A stretch of DNA of 64,000 nt from Vandiemenella viatica (GCA_031002005.1 CM061920.1:53856610-53920609); one strand, 5' to 3'. Positions 21,656-33,437 are shown, numbered from the stretch's first letter. Notes: generated from the letters alone by a model not told the origin. Translations and numbers: made by a program.

Positions 21656-22778
21656 ACAGAAAGATTCTCTGTTATTGGTGCCTATGCTTATTATTTTTTT
21701 TATGATTTGGTTTTAAGACAATTTGTTCAAAACCTTTCCTTCACAACGTTTCTTCGAAAACATGGCAGCAGAAGAAATATGGGATGCTTTACACCTAACA
21801 ACAAGAACTAGGATTATGTTTATTGCGGAACAAACTTTTGCAATGTGTTTGATTTTACAAGCAGTTTTAAGTTTCGGTACAATATTTTTATCCTTTCAGC
21901 TTCTGAACTTCTTAGCTTTGCTGGAGCGTTTTTACAGAGGCTGACAATCTTCGTGTTCGCTGTAGTCTGTCACTTTAATGGACGTTATGTCAGCCCCGTT
22001 ACGTTACGCGATGCTCCGTTACAGGGAATGTTGCTCTCGTCACGTGGCCATCTTTCAACTGTAGCAGACGTCAGGTATTATTGGACGGAATTCCAGTTGA
22101 ATTTCGCCATGCATACCACAAATTACTGTAGTAGCTCCATGCGGTTTAATGAATCACAAACTGGGGACATGTGCACTCTATGAAGCCAATTAGCCAACCC
22201 TAGAACGGTACCAACTTCTTTTAAAGCGGCGTTATTACAACTATGTTTTGTTCAGCTACATCTCCGTTACCTGTCTGGACATTATGACTCGTGATATCCC
22301 GGAATTTCTAAAAGTTTAAACCGAATTAACGACTAAAATGTCTTATGAAAAATAAGTTGGGGGAATTCAGGATTTGGGCCCCCAGTTCAATTACTCCTGT
22401 TTTATGTTTGCGGATAGGTATCTCATTTAAAATGATGAAATAACGAGTCCACAGAGAGACACTTTTAATTTGTTTCTTTACTTTTAAGACATCGAACGCC
22501 AAAGATACTAGGTGCAAACGTAAACACACGCTCCAGCGACCATAACATTCAAACAACTACACCTGACAATACTCAGAAGAACTCTCTGAATACTTAATAT
22601 TGTCACTCCTCTCTACCGATCGCTTATATAAGCTATACAGAAAATTCAGAATATTTCAAAGACTTCCGACAGACGTTTATGGAATTCTAACAATTTATTA
22701 TTATTAAGAGAGATTTTCCTCACTACAGAGGTTTTTCTCCAACACAACAATAAATAATTCGGAATATAGATCTTGACT
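21656..22778. other. No recognised feature
   Basis: Frames up to 112 codons (21845-22183, +) without motifs. Confidence 0.35.
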
Positions 22779-23590
22779 TCATTTTCTCAAAATATTCCTC
22801 CAGATATTTCGATCGTGTATATCTTCCTCTCCTGCACCAAGTCTTCTCATTCCTATTTGTACACTTTGGAGCCAGGTAAACACGGGCCGTCCTCTTTTCC
22901 TCCTTCCTTTAACTTCCCATTCTTGTACCAGTTTAGGTATCCTAGTGTCTTCCATCCTACTTACATGGCCGTACCATTCCAGTATTTTTCGTTCTATAAC
23001 ATCATACATTTCTTCCTACACTTCTATTAGCCTTATTATTTCGGTATTCCTTACTTTTTCTTTTCTTGATATTCTTGCTGATCCATTTCTAATGCTTTCA
23101 GCTTCTTGATATGTTTTTGGTTGATTGTCCAGCTTTCTGATCCATATAAGACTATACTTTCAAATAAAGATTTGAATATAATTCTTTTTGGTCTATTCAT
23201 AACACTCTTGCTCCATAGAAGTGAGTTTAGCATTCCGATTACTTTCCGGCCATTAGTAATTCTTTTATTAATTTCCATATTCGATTTTCCTTCTATTTCT
23301 AAAATTGAACCCAAATAGCAAAAATTACTTACCTTTTTAATTTTTATTCCATCAATGTACAATTCATCCAGATCATTAGTAAGATATTCTGTTTTTTGTA
23401 GTTAATCTTCAAGGCCCATTTTTTATATTCTTTTGACAGTTGATTACATATGTAATTTGCATCCTCACCATCTTGTTCTATGACGACTTGATCATCAGCA
23501 AATAGTAAATGATGTAGATATTTTCCATCTATTATTTCTAAACCCATTCTATTACACTTTTGAGACCATGTTCTGAAACTTACATCTATA
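22779..23590 (-). mobile_element. LINE reverse-transcriptase fragment (second family)
   Basis: From 23590 downward: WSQKCNRMGLEI, the RT catalytic box LLFADDQVV (FADD in place of YADD), DEDANYI-like spacing and WALKINYKK. After a frameshift near 23400 come FCYLGSILE, LYGSESWTINQKHIKKLKALE and then ERKILEWYGHVSRMEDTRIP with KGRRKRGRP..W. This is the C-terminal half of a non-LTR ORF2. It differs in sequence from the 17.9-kb RTE family. It is interrupted by frameshifts and stops, and no 3' A tail is evident. Confidence 0.8.
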
Positions 23591-24590
23591 TAAGAATTCT
23601 AACAATACTTAAACAATTAAAATCATACTAAAGCAATCAGAATTAATACAGAATCATTCTGTGAAATGCACAGAAAGAAAAATTAAAGATACTGTTACAC
23701 ACAGAATTATCCACATAAATCAGTACAAATTGTCCCCTAAAACATCATAGCTCGCTTCAATACATAGAATTACAAACTTTTAAGAAATGTTTCTTGCATA
23801 GTACTGTCCTTGAACATATTACATAGTATTTACATAGTTTCTTTACATAAAACAATGTCCATTTACACAAATTCACTATTAATTGCAAGAAAAATATGCA
23901 GAACCATATTTACTTAACTCCCAGGTTGCTACTAATAATTCTTAGAATACAATTTCATTACAGGTCTGGGTGTGAGAGCTGTTATACTAGGCCGCATCGG
24001 TTTTCAAAAATTCATTTTGGTTCAGAGAGTCAGGAAAATATTCTTCTTTTCTTCGAAGAGGTCACTTGGTTTATAATTTATCGTTTCCGTCCTTCTATTT
24101 TGGTACGTTGCATGAAATTTGATATTATTTATTTCGTGAATAAAAGAGTATAATCCTGTGTGTGATTTCTAAATCACATTACATAGCTCTTGGAAACTTA
24201 GGATTTGTACAGATATTACCCAATATCAACTAGACTTCTTTGATCTATAAACAGTCACCAGCAAATAAGTTTCAAATTAAAAAAAAAAATCAAAACATCG
24301 ACTATGATAAAAAGAGCTTGAGCTTGATAACATTTCATTATAGGGCTGGTAGAACTGTTCATTCCACTCACCCGAGAGCCATTTAGAAGGAACGTTAACA
24401 ATAGCGAAGCTTGGTGAACAAACGCGCTGAAGGTTTGCACGTGGAGTACGCATTTTGTGCCAGTGAATGAAACTGTACTTGTTAAAGTTCTGTTTCTATT
24501 GCACTCGGAGGTAAAAAGTCGCAAAGTGGTAATTGTTGTGGCGCAATAAAGAAAAGGCCCCCGCATTTAGATACAATTTCTCCGCAGAAA
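23591..24590. other. AT-rich stretch, no recognised feature
   Basis: Frames of about 85-103 codons without motifs. It may hold decayed upstream parts of the adjacent LINE. Confidence 0.35.
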
Positions 24591-24594
24591 TTGT

Positions 24595-25000
24595 CTTCCC
24601 TTTACTCCTACACACTCTTCTGATTTCATTTCCTCAGCTTGTGCTGTCCTTTTGTACCTCTCCTTTATCACCCACGTTTCAGAGCCAAACGTCAAAATTG
24701 GCACAAAGTAAGTTTTGTAGATTTTTCCTTACTTTTTTTGCGGCACATCCGTACTCCATACCAGATCTCTAATACTCTTAAAAAAAATATATCTGTACAT
24801 CTTCCGCTTTCATTTATATCCGTCGTATTTCCTCCACTTTCTTCATTCCGACTTCCCATTTCACTTTATTCAGTTGCTCTCCTCCAAGTGATATGCCTGT
24901 ATCCGTCCTGCTCTTCTTTCTTGTTGTAATCACCACTTCACTCTCTCTTGCATAGAACTTCATGCTATTTGATGCAACTAACCTCTCCCAGACATCCAGC
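24595..25000 (-). mobile_element. LINE ORF2 fragment (third family)
   Basis: The minus-strand translation gives MKFYARESEVVITTRKKSR and TDTGISLGGEQLNKV, the segment after the RT catalytic box, then a decayed ILTFGSETWVIKERYKR. The match ends exactly where a hAT-like terminus begins at 25001, so it was probably cut by that insertion. Confidence 0.65.
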
Positions 25001-25120
25001 CAGTACCGGATTAACCACGTAGCAGGAGGTAGCAAATGCTACGGGCCCAGCGCCTTCTAGGGGGCCTCGCGCCTCCTAGGGGAGCCCCGCACCTAGGCTA
25101 GATGGCGACCTTTTTTTTTA
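25001..25120. mobile_element. hAT-like terminus (fragment)
   Basis: CAGTACCGGATTAACCACG and the following GGGCCCAGCGCC resemble the CAGTGCCGGATTAACC ends of animal hAT elements. The opposite terminus and target duplication were not found. The right boundary is arbitrary. Confidence 0.4.
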
Positions 25121-25223
25121 AGCTCTACAATTATTCCCCCGGACGGGAAAAATCAAGGGCCAAGGGGACCTTAACGAAACAGACATTCTAAGACTGGCGT
25201 TAAAGGTACGACGCCTAGTTCGT

Positions 25224-25450
25224 TTCCTTATTATCTAACCTGACCCGGTAATCCTACCGAGTATAGGGGACCTACGATTTTACGTGGAATCCGAACCACG
25301 GAAGCTTCGTGGCATTTTTGACATTACACATAAAGCGGTAACAGAGGTGAAGGTCGGGTTAAGGGCTTATGAAAACCCCCGCCGAGACGGGGATTCGAAG
25401 TGAGGACCTTCCGACATCCAGTCAGACGCCAAGATCACTGAGCTAGCAGA
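25224..25450 (-). mobile_element. SINE family C
   Basis: ACGTGGAATCCGAACCACGG, GTGAAGGTCGGGTTAAGGGC, B-box complement GGGGATTCGAAGTG and an A-box complement near ATCACTGAGCTAGC. Nearly full length. Confidence 0.7.
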
Positions 25451-25570
25451 TTTTATTTTAAAATTGCTCTGCAATATATTATTATTATTTTATTGGAAGT
25501 GGTCTTAATTCAGATTGCAATGCATTTTAAAGGTACCTATAATAAATTTTATTGAAAGTAGGATTATCAG

Positions 25571-25815
25571 CAGGAACCGAGAGTGGTGGGTGAACGGTTA
25601 GCGGTCTGGCCTCGCATTCGGGAGGACGGCAGTTCGATTCCCAGTCCGAGCATCCAGATATGCGTTTTCCATGGTATCCCCAATCACTTCAGGCGAATGC
25701 TTCCTTCAAAAAGGCCATAGCCGAATTCCTTTCTGTTTCTTGTACCCAATCCCATCCCGCGTCTAATGACGTCGGCGTCGTCCAGGCGTAAATCTATAAG
25801 TAAAAAAAAAAAAAA
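25571..25815 (+). mobile_element. SINE family A
   Basis: Head ACCGAGAGTGGTGGGTGAACG, B box CAGTTCGATTCCC, body through CCATGGTATCCCC and GCCATAGCCGAATTCC, tail GGCGTCGTCCAGGCGTAAA and an A run (25801-25815). Confidence 0.85.
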
Positions 25816-26519
25816 ATTGCAGGAGGAACGAAAACGTGGCGCGGTGACTTAGAGAAACGTGTCGGCTTTGATTTTAGTGCCTGCGAGATATGTGTTTAGA
25901 TAATTAGAGAACGGAGAGACTCGACTGGGGCTCTTCTTCTCATGCTGTCGGTTAATATACAACAAGTGGAACGTGTTCACAATGCTGGTGGCGGTGTCCA
26001 ACATCCCTATGAGGCAGGTGAGTCTGACAAACTAACTTGCACGTACAATCGGAGCATCCCTGTAAAAAGAAAGAGGCGCGACGCAGTGACTTGTGTCTGT
26101 CTGAGGACATTGTCTGTGTGAGCGCAGTTGAGACAGATTGGCGTCGGTCGCACTCGCTTTCCATCTGTTGCGGTGAAAGTGGGCTGGGTCACTTTTAATT
26201 ATTGTCGCACCACACAGCGCCTCCGGTTGGTTTCAAGCCGTCTGGCGAAGGAATTCGTCGAAGTTTCTCTTCCTGTACTATTGATTTATGTATTTGCCAG
26301 TGGACGGCAAAAATAACTTCCTTTACAACCCCGTCCTAACGGCTATCCAAAATACTGAGAAATTCTGATGCGAAATTCACCATTCTATTTCAGTTTGCTA
26401 ATAAGTGTACTGCTGTCAAAACAAGCGGTTTATTTTCTACGAATGAGCTCGCAAATCGAAGGATATACACCGTATCTTCAAGATATCTCGATAACATCAC
26501 ATCTATTACTTTTGTTACA
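25816..26519. other. No recognised feature
   Basis: Short frames only. No repeat recognised. Confidence 0.35.
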
Positions 26520-26681
26520 TACGAAGGTGAGTCAAATGAAAACCTATTTTGTAATAAAAAATTCGAAATTTCGCTCCGTTATCCTGTAAGTTGGTAAGCG
26601 TGCTACAAGCAGCGTGCAGAATGGCCTGTAGGTGGCAGCATAATGCAGATGCACAAATACCGTCGCAGTATCAGTATAAAG

Positions 26682-27791
26682 ATGGCTGCCCCACTTGAGA
26701 CTTGCACCAGGGAAGAACAGCGTTCTCTTATTCGGTTTTTGAGTAGTGAAGGTGTGAAACCTATTGAAATTCATCGAAGAATGAAGGTTCAGTACGGTGA
26801 GGCATGTTTGTCACAGCAGCAAGTCTACGAATGGAGTAGGAAGTTCGCAAATGGTGTGACTTCAGTGGAAGATGCTCCTCGTCCAGGTCAGGCACAACGA
26901 GTTGTGACTCCACAGAACATTATAGCAGTTGAAGCCATAGTGATGGAAAACCGCCGAGTGACACTGAATGACATTGCAGCATGTTTAAAGATTAGTCATG
27001 GTTCAGCACACCACATTGTGCATGATGTGCTCCAGTTTCACAAAGTGTCTTCAAGATGGGTGCCACGGCAACTGACTCCTGAAATGAGAGAACGACGTGT
27101 TGATGCTTGTGAAGAACTTCTTGGGCGCTTTGAACGAGAACGTGATGGCTTCCTTGCAAGAATCGCTACTGGGGACGAAACCTGGGTTCACTTTCACCAA
27201 CCGGAAACGAAGAGAGCGAGCAAGGAATGGCGCCATTCCTCATCACCAAGACCAAAGAAGTTTCGAACAGAACCATCAGCAGGGAAGGTTATGCTGACTC
27301 TCTTTTGGGACGAAAAAGGAGTCATTTTGGAGCATTACATGCCTAGAGGGACCACTGTCACCAGTGTATCAGACACAGATCTCCTAAAAAATCATCTTCG
27401 GCCTGCAATCAAATCAAAGCGACGTGGATTGCTGTCATCAGGTGCCATTTTGCAACATGACAATGTAAGGCCCCACACTGCCCGTACAACAGTTGCAACA
27501 ATCACAGACCTGCATTTTTAGTGTCTTTCTCATCCACCATACTCACCAGACCTCGCCCCAAGTGATTTCCATATAATGGACCACTCAAAGAAGCAATGCG
27601 AGGAAAGAAGTTCCGTTATGATGAAGAGGTACGCCACGCGGTGCATGAGTGGCTACGCGGTGCATGAGTGGCTACGCGGTGCATGAGTGGCTACGCGGAC
27701 TACCAAAAGAATTTTTTTCAAAGGAATTTATGCACTTTGTCAGCGCTGGATGACTTGCATTGAGCGTGGGGGAGATTATGTTGAAAAGTGA
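26682..27791 (+). pseudogene. Mariner transposase pseudogene
   Basis: This would catalyse cut-and-paste transposition into TA sites. I choose the ATG at 26682 (MAAPLE...) over the upstream in-frame ATG at 26643 because the second mariner at 44977 starts the same way. Residues 1-75 form helix-turn-helix segments (EQRSLIRFL..EIHRR, VYEW..FANG). The linker has WVPRQLT. Catalytic aspartates are D165 (GDETW), D260 (QHDN) and D295 (SPDLAPSD), with 34 residues between the last two, the mariner signature. It is broken by a TAG at 27519-27521, a frameshift near 27575, a 38-bp expansion at 27641-27697 and another shift before the final GDYVEK and stop at 27789. Confidence 0.95.
27641..27697 (+). repeat. 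Three perfect 19-bp tandem units inside the mariner transposase
   Basis: The unit GTGCATGAGTGGCTACGCG occurs three times without mismatch. One unit belongs to the normal gene (VHEWLR region); the other 38 bp are extra and shift the frame. Perfect identity suggests a recent slippage or duplication event. Confidence 0.95.
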
Positions 27792-27868
27792 TACAGCTTT
27801 GTACCACTTCTGCACAATAAATAATATTTAAAAAAATATTTAAGGTTTTCATTTGACTCACCCTCGTA

Positions 27869-28495
27869 CTTTAGCTACCATTGGCCAATCATTACTTTAG
27901 TAAAATTTCAACAACTACTATTACAGAAATCACAAAAGCTGCATCAAATAATATTCCGTAACTGCATTGTAAAAAAGTATATATTAATATATTAAATCCC
28001 AATATTGTTAGTTGTTACTGTACTGTACGGATTCTTCAATTCCCAGTGAAATACATTACTTCGTCGAAGAATCGCCGTTACACTCTATCCTTTTCTATTT
28101 ACTTTTCTCTTCATGTTCAGAGCTGAAGATATCCTCCACGTGATGAGAGTTCTGCTTTGCTTCTTCCGGCCGACTGCGGGCCACACGCTGAGCCTATATT
28201 GTAACGCGAAAAGATGCCTTAAGAGGCTTCACTGGGATTTGAGTTTCACTGAGAATTGAGGAGAGAGCAAAAACTGACAACGGTCATTTCAGGTTCATTG
28301 GCAGGAAGATTTTAACTAAAAAAAAAAAAAAAAAAAAAACCGACGCTTCATTTAACGAACCTGTTTGGCAGAGTGATTTAATTAGCTCTCAGAAAACTGT
28401 CAAGCTGCCTAATGTGCACTCACGTCCCTTACTGAAAAAACCATCCGAAGAGCAAAATCTTCAAATCCGTTCGCTTGAAATAGATATTAGGTAGG
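27869..28495. other. No recognised gene; contains an A tract
   Basis: A run of about 23 A (28319-28340), possibly a retroposon tail whose body is not recognisable. Otherwise nothing seen. Confidence 0.4.
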
Positions 28496-28753
28496 ACTGC
28501 CGACCGTGGTGGATGAGTGGTTAACGGTCTGACCTCGCATCCGGGAGGATCCGGGAGGCCGGTTTGAATCCCCGTCCGGGCATCCAGATTTGGTTTTTCC
28601 ATGGTTTTCCCAAATCACTCCAGGCGAATGCGGGGATGCTTCCTTCAAAAAGATATGGCCGAATTCCTTCCAGTTTCTTGTCCCCAGTCCCTTCCCGCCT
28701 CTAATGACCTTTGCCATCGACGATGCGTAAAGCAACAAGTAAAAAAAAAAAAA
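28496..28753 (+). mobile_element. SINE family A with 10-bp internal duplication
   Basis: Head GCCGACCGTGGTGGATGAGTGG. The anticodon-like region contains ATCCGGGAGG twice in tandem, a small duplication not seen in other copies. B box GGTTTGAATCC, normal body, tail GACCTTTGCCATCGACGATG and an A run (28741-28753). Confidence 0.85.
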
Positions 28754-28754
28754 T

Positions 28755-29850
28755 ACAGTGGATAATTAGCTGACGCCAACAAACAGGTGAGCTCACGAAG
28801 ATCAAACTCTATACTAACATTTCTAGTCTACAGTAAATTATAGCGTGATACGGATGAAAAGGCACATATCGTCTCGAACACATTTAAGCTACTGCTCGTT
28901 TAATTTTGAACACTGTTCATTAATTTCATCAGCCAAAAATTACAGGAACTATTGTTATGAAGGAATTATAATCACTGTTTCAAAAACACTCATCTATTAG
29001 TGAAAGCAACATGCGTATCATCACCGCTTGACTTTCTTACAGACACACATTACAATATCTTTTTTACTGTCTCTGTATTTCGGAGCCTCAGACATTACGA
29101 CAAACCGCGCGACTCTGCTGCTTACAACCGTCTTAACACTATTTATTGACACTAACTTATTTCAACCCCCAAAGACTATGCTCCCTACGTAGTGGAATCC
29201 TACGATAGAATAGAATAGTACTAGCAAAAAGAGCCTTCATGAAAAAGAGAAACCTTTTAGTTTCAAATATTGATCTAGAAATTAGAAAGAACTTTTTAAA
29301 ACTCTTTGTGTGGAGCACAGCACTTTATGGTAGCGAAACATGGACTTCAGGAATACCGGAAAGAAGGAAAATTGAAGGATTTGAAATGTGGTGCTACAGA
29401 AGAATACTGAAAATTAAGTGGACAGACAAAGTAAGAAATGAACGAGTTTTGGAAATGATGGGTGAGAAAAGAAGTTTGTGGATGAAGCTTACAGAAAGAA
29501 GAGACAGGCTGGTAGGTCATATTTTCAGACATGCTGGATTGGTTAATTTGTTAGTGGAGGGCACAGTCGAAGGTAAGAACTGTAGAGGAAGAAAGAGATT
29601 AGAATATATGAAGCAGATAATTGAGGACGTGGGCTGTAAGGGGTATGTAGAGGTTAGCGCGGGATAGGAAGGGATGTAGGATTGCATCAAACCAGTCGAA
29701 AGACTAATGACTGCGAAAAAAAAAAAAATATATAAAATATATAATAAATTATTTTATATACATATACAATTAAATAAGTAAAGTAATAATGATTGGTGGG
29801 GTGTGATATTATCGCAAGGCACTAATTATAAAAGTAAAAATTGTTGACGA
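28755..29850. mobile_element. Interspersed repeat, family G, copy 1 (interrupted by LINE)
   Basis: Ordered similarity to 52935-53480: GGATAATTAG.TG near the start, CTGCTCRTT, AATCACTGTT.CAAAAA in the middle and GATTGGTGGGGTGTGATA (29791-29808) near the end. The RTE LINE at 29207-29728 lies between the last two blocks, so it inserted into G. Non-coding; family unknown. Confidence 0.5.
29207..29728 (+). mobile_element. RTE-type LINE 3' end, longest C-terminal copy
   Basis: A 142-codon open frame (29239-29667) reads MKKRNLLVSNIDLEIRKNF, LYGSETWTS, FEMWCYRRILKIKWTDKVRN, LTERRDRLVGHIFRHAGLVN and EGKNCRGRKRLEYMKQIIED. This is the region after the RT domain in RTE-like ORF2. The frame then shifts, and the 3' end GAAAGACTAATGACTGCG runs into an A tail (29718-29728). 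It is 5'-truncated as expected for LINE insertion. The upstream RT part of this family is seen at 54235. Confidence 0.85.
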
Positions 29851-30205
29851 AACGTTTTGTTTTTTAGGAGTGCAGATTTGTTTGAGCTGGGGTGCTAGTG
29901 GGGAGCCGTGTTCGCCGACTTTGCGGTATAGCTGTCGGTGGTGTATGAGCCCGTGTCTGTTATTTAGTGTCCGCTCCATTTCCATAACACGAGCGCCCCA
30001 GAGCTTCCGCGCCGCACACGATCCGATTTGCATGCTAAACGCGCCGCCTCGCCACCCACTCACAAACTTCACTACACTACTCGTGTAAGACAATAGTTTG
30101 CAAGCTTAAATTGTCTTAATTTATGACCAAGACCGATTCAGCGATGCGTCAACTCCTCCCTAATCGTACACGTGCGCGATGATAAAATAAACTCAAACAA
30201 CTGCG
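29851..30205. other. GC-richer segment, coding status unclear
   Basis: TTTTGTTTTTTAG before GAGTGCAG at 29856-29877 resembles a splice acceptor, followed by a 72-codon frame (29870-30088, +). A 94-codon frame lies opposite (29809-30093, -). Neither peptide is recognised, and no donor is obvious. Confidence 0.25.
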
Positions 30206-30209
30206 AGGT

Positions 30210-30360
30210 TCTGTAGAGGAAGACAGAGATTAGAATATATGAAGCAGATAATTGAGGACGTGGGCTGTAAGGGGTATGTAGAAATGAAGAGGTTAGCACA
30301 GGATAGGAAGGGATGGAGGATTGAATCAAACCAGTCAAAAGACTGACGACAGCAAAAAAA
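30210..30360 (+). mobile_element. RTE-type LINE, extreme 3' end
   Basis: Begins in TGTAGAGGAAGACAGAGATT (CRGRQRLEY) and ends GTCAAAAGACTGACGACAGC with a short A tail. Very close to the 29.6-kb copy. Confidence 0.8.
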
Positions 30361-31469
30361 TAAATAAATATGTGTGTAAAATATTATAAATAATAATTTT
30401 GCGTCTTAAAACATGTAAAATTTTCGGAAAAAAATATACTTTTACTGTATATTTACTACCTGATTCGCCAAGTTGTATGTCGAATGATATACACGAATTT
30501 TTGTACGAAAATAATTTATTTAGTTAGTTATTTCGCAAAACCATAAACTAGCTATAATTTTGCTATAAACTTCAACGGGTTACATATCACTTTCAAGTCT
30601 GAAAGAATTTTCGGATCAGTAGTTTTGAAAACCTAGTCCAACGAATAGATGTGTTTTGGTGTAATAGGTGATAAACTAGTACAAATCTGGAATTGGATTG
30701 CAATCCTTGAAGATTATCAAAAGAAAAACTTTCCTTTAATCACAAATAAAGGGTTCGTAAATGACGCGGGCTGTGGTGAGTGGACAGAAACACGAAAAAT
30801 GAGGACTCAGTTGTTGGTTCTCAACATGATTTTTTGAAATAAAAGCACTTGTCTTCGATGATTTTTCTATCGACGGAGGTGCAGGAGGCTCATAGACATG
30901 AGGTCAGATTGACCTTATTGCTTTGTATGGTCGAGGGCTGTGCCGTATGTGGTTATTTCATACTGTTGTCCAACCTGCATTCTGAACGGTTACACTTCGC
31001 TAATGACGGAACTGACTTTAAGTATCTGCGGGAAGAATGCGCCCTCGGAATACGTCAGTGTTAGACATTTGTTGTAATTCGAAACTGCTTGGACAGAGGC
31101 ACCGAGAAAAGTACTTATTTATTGGCAGTAAACATGCATAGTCACTTAATTACATTTACTTAACTGATAAAAGGTTAAAATATGAACGGATAGATCAATA
31201 AGAGAACGTCTACGCATTTATGTGTAATATATTTCCAGTCGAGTTACCCACAAAATAGTGGAGCGAGCGAATGATGGTACGTTATAATTCGTGTGGAAAT
31301 TTTGCATTGAGAAGAAATGTAATGAAATACCAATAATCGAAGACATATGAGATGTGCATTTGTGTTTTACACCTGTGTAAAAATTATTTTCGTGAATACA
31401 TTATGAAACTAGAGACACTAAAAACAGTATAATTTCATCATTTCTAAAACATTAATTTTATATTATGTT
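30361..31469. other. AT-rich stretch, no recognised feature
   Basis: Frames of 62-71 codons without motifs. Confidence 0.35.
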
Positions 31470-31830
31470 AATAGAGAAACCTGGACAAGCGGGATGTTAG
31501 AAAGATTCAAGAGAGCGGAATTTAATTTCTGTAAAGCAAAATAGGGTTTACAAGAATGGAGAGAATAATGAACGAGAAGATTATGGACAAAGTGGAAGAG
31601 GAACCAGTGCAGGAAATGGTAGAGAAGGCAAGACTAAGATAGTAAGGGCATGGAAAGAGAACAGAGGAGCAAAGAGTACAGAGGAAAATATTTGAAATGG
31701 AGGTATAAGGAAAACTGTCCAGAGCAAGGCCAAGGGATAGGTGACTGAGAGGAAGGTGTACTGCAGAGGACAAAACTGGACTAAGGTGGAGGCAGAAGAG
31801 AAGAGAGAGGGAGAGGGAGAGATTTTTTTA
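31470..31830 (+). mobile_element. LINE ORF2 C-terminal fragment, heavily decayed
   Basis: Piecing frames gives ETWTSGMLERFKRAEF, then GFTRMERIMNEKIMDKVEEE, then GHGKRTEEQRVQRKIFEMEV, the layout of the post-RT region of a non-LTR ORF2. Many stops and shifts. The purine-rich end (31796-31826) may be the decayed tail. Confidence 0.55.
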
Positions 31831-32149
31831 TTGCAGAGAATAAAGATGGGCGGTCCTGCAGCGAGAGTACTTTTTTGATATTGTATAGAATCAAACTGAC
31901 CAGAAGTGGTCAGTATGGTACATCCAATATAGCACCATGTAAAACAGTCCTGTTTGGCCGTAGATTAATATCACATATTTATAATTTATAAGGCCACAAT
32001 GTAGGATGAGAAATGAAATCAACTTGATTTTCAAGAACCATAGTTATACTCATCGTAACCACTTGAGGAGATCCCAGATAAAGTTATACGACGACCGTAA
32101 AATAGGGGTGCCAAAGAAAAGCTACAACCACTCGCCGCAGAGCATTACC

Positions 32150-32285
32150 ACTCGGAGATGGCGTCTGGGAGGTCGCAGCTTCAAATCCCCGTCCGCCCAC
32201 CCAGATTACGCTATTCAAGGTCTCCCGAAAACACTCCAGGCGAACGCAGAGATGGTTCCTTCAAAATGCCATGGTTGAATTGCCA
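32150..32285 (+). mobile_element. SINE family A, diverged partial copy
   Basis: Contains TTACCACTCGGAGATGGCG (decayed head), CAGCTTCAAATCCCCGTCCG (B box), ACTCCAGGCGAACGC and TTCCTTCAAAATGCCATGG. The tail is lost. Confidence 0.6.
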
Positions 32286-32825
32286 CGTAACTTCCACAGC
32301 CTCTACCCGGAATGCGTGGAAATATACCACTTACTAGGATGCATCCTCCTCCAGAACGTGAGCGAAGATCTTGTTGAGGGCAAAAGGAAAAGGAGGATAA
32401 AGCGAGAGGCACTTAACATAAAAGTAACAGACTCTTCCCTGCAACACTGTGATCGACTTAGCCTGTCCCGCATTGCCATTATCGTTAAACAGCGTGCTTT
32501 CAGGATATATAGCACCATCCATTCTTAAAACTTCGTTCCCGAAGCTAAACCAAGAAGTGCGTAAAAGTGGTACAGTTGAACTTCAATCGGTATAAGCGTT
32601 ATTTGAAAAGCTGTCGCACTAGCCCATGGGTTCGCAAACTTCTGATCCCGTCGATCCCTTCGTAGGATATCTGCCTTCTTATCGACCCCCCGATTAAGTA
32701 TTTAATAAAACATTAAATCATTTTTGGCATTTCTAATGCTAAGAAATAAGGAAGCCTGCATAACAACTTAACGAAATAATTTATAGTTCCCATATGTTAA
32801 AAAATCCACCCAATAACATTAACAG
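32286..32825. other. No recognised feature
   Basis: Frames on both strands up to 85 codons without motifs. Confidence 0.35.
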
Positions 32826-32845
32826 AAAAAGGGGATATTTTCCAC

Positions 32846-33073
32846 CGAGAATGGTAGTGTAACGGTTAGCGTTCTGGCCTCGCCTACGGGAGGACAGCGG
32901 TTCGAATCCCCGTCCAGGCATCCAGATTTGAGTTTTCCATGGTTTCCAAAATCACTCCAGGGAAATGCCGGGATGCTTGCTACAAAAGGCCATGGCAAAA
33001 TTCCTTCCCATTCCTTGCCCCCATCCTTTCCCGTCTCTAAAGACCTCACTGTTAAGAGACGTTAAGCAGTTAA
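32846..33073 (+). mobile_element. SINE family A (second 3'-end subtype) with 20-bp target duplication
   Basis: Flanked by a perfect 20-bp direct repeat (32826-32845 and 33074-33093; core GGGGATATTTTCCAC). Head CGAGAATGGTAGTGTAACGG, B box GGTTCGAATCC. The 3' end differs from the main subtype: TCTAAAGACCTCACTG followed by TTAAGAGACGTTAAGC, in place of the GTCGACGAGGC tail. The same subtype is seen at 55028-55186. The intact duplication marks it as one of the younger insertions. Confidence 0.9.
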
Positions 33074-33093
33074 AAAAAGGGGATATTTTCCAC

Positions 33094-33437
33094 TGTTATT
33101 ATAATCCCCAAAAAAATAGTAATAAAATTAGGGATAGATGGAGTAAATTTCGAATAAAGGTCTGCCAAATAGAACAAATGGTTCTTACACTGTTTTAAGT
33201 TGTCACATAGAGATCGATCCACCTTCCTAAGAAACTCTTCAGATGAACCCCTGCAGACCATCACCTCTTGACAACCACCTTACCTCAGGGTGCAAAAGTA
33301 ATTAGTTGGAAGTTTCATCATTTACTTTACATAACTTCGCAAACAGATGGGAATTGAGAAGATGGAGCTTTAGTTGACCTGATTTTTATTGGAACCTTCC
33401 TATTTTTCCCTAGACAGTATAATTGATCCTCTTTAAG
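33094..33437. other. No recognised feature
   Basis: Short frames only. Confidence 0.35.

Larger units (their letters stand above)
26522..27866 (+). mobile_element. Mariner (DD34D) transposon, near full length
   Basis: Terminal inverted repeats CGAAGGTGAGTCAAATGAAA and its near-perfect inverse at 27847-27866 are each flanked by the TA target dinucleotide (26520-26521 and 27867-27868). The 1.35-kb span is typical of mariner. The transposase inside is broken, but the ends look good enough to be mobilised by a related enzyme. Confidence 0.95.
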
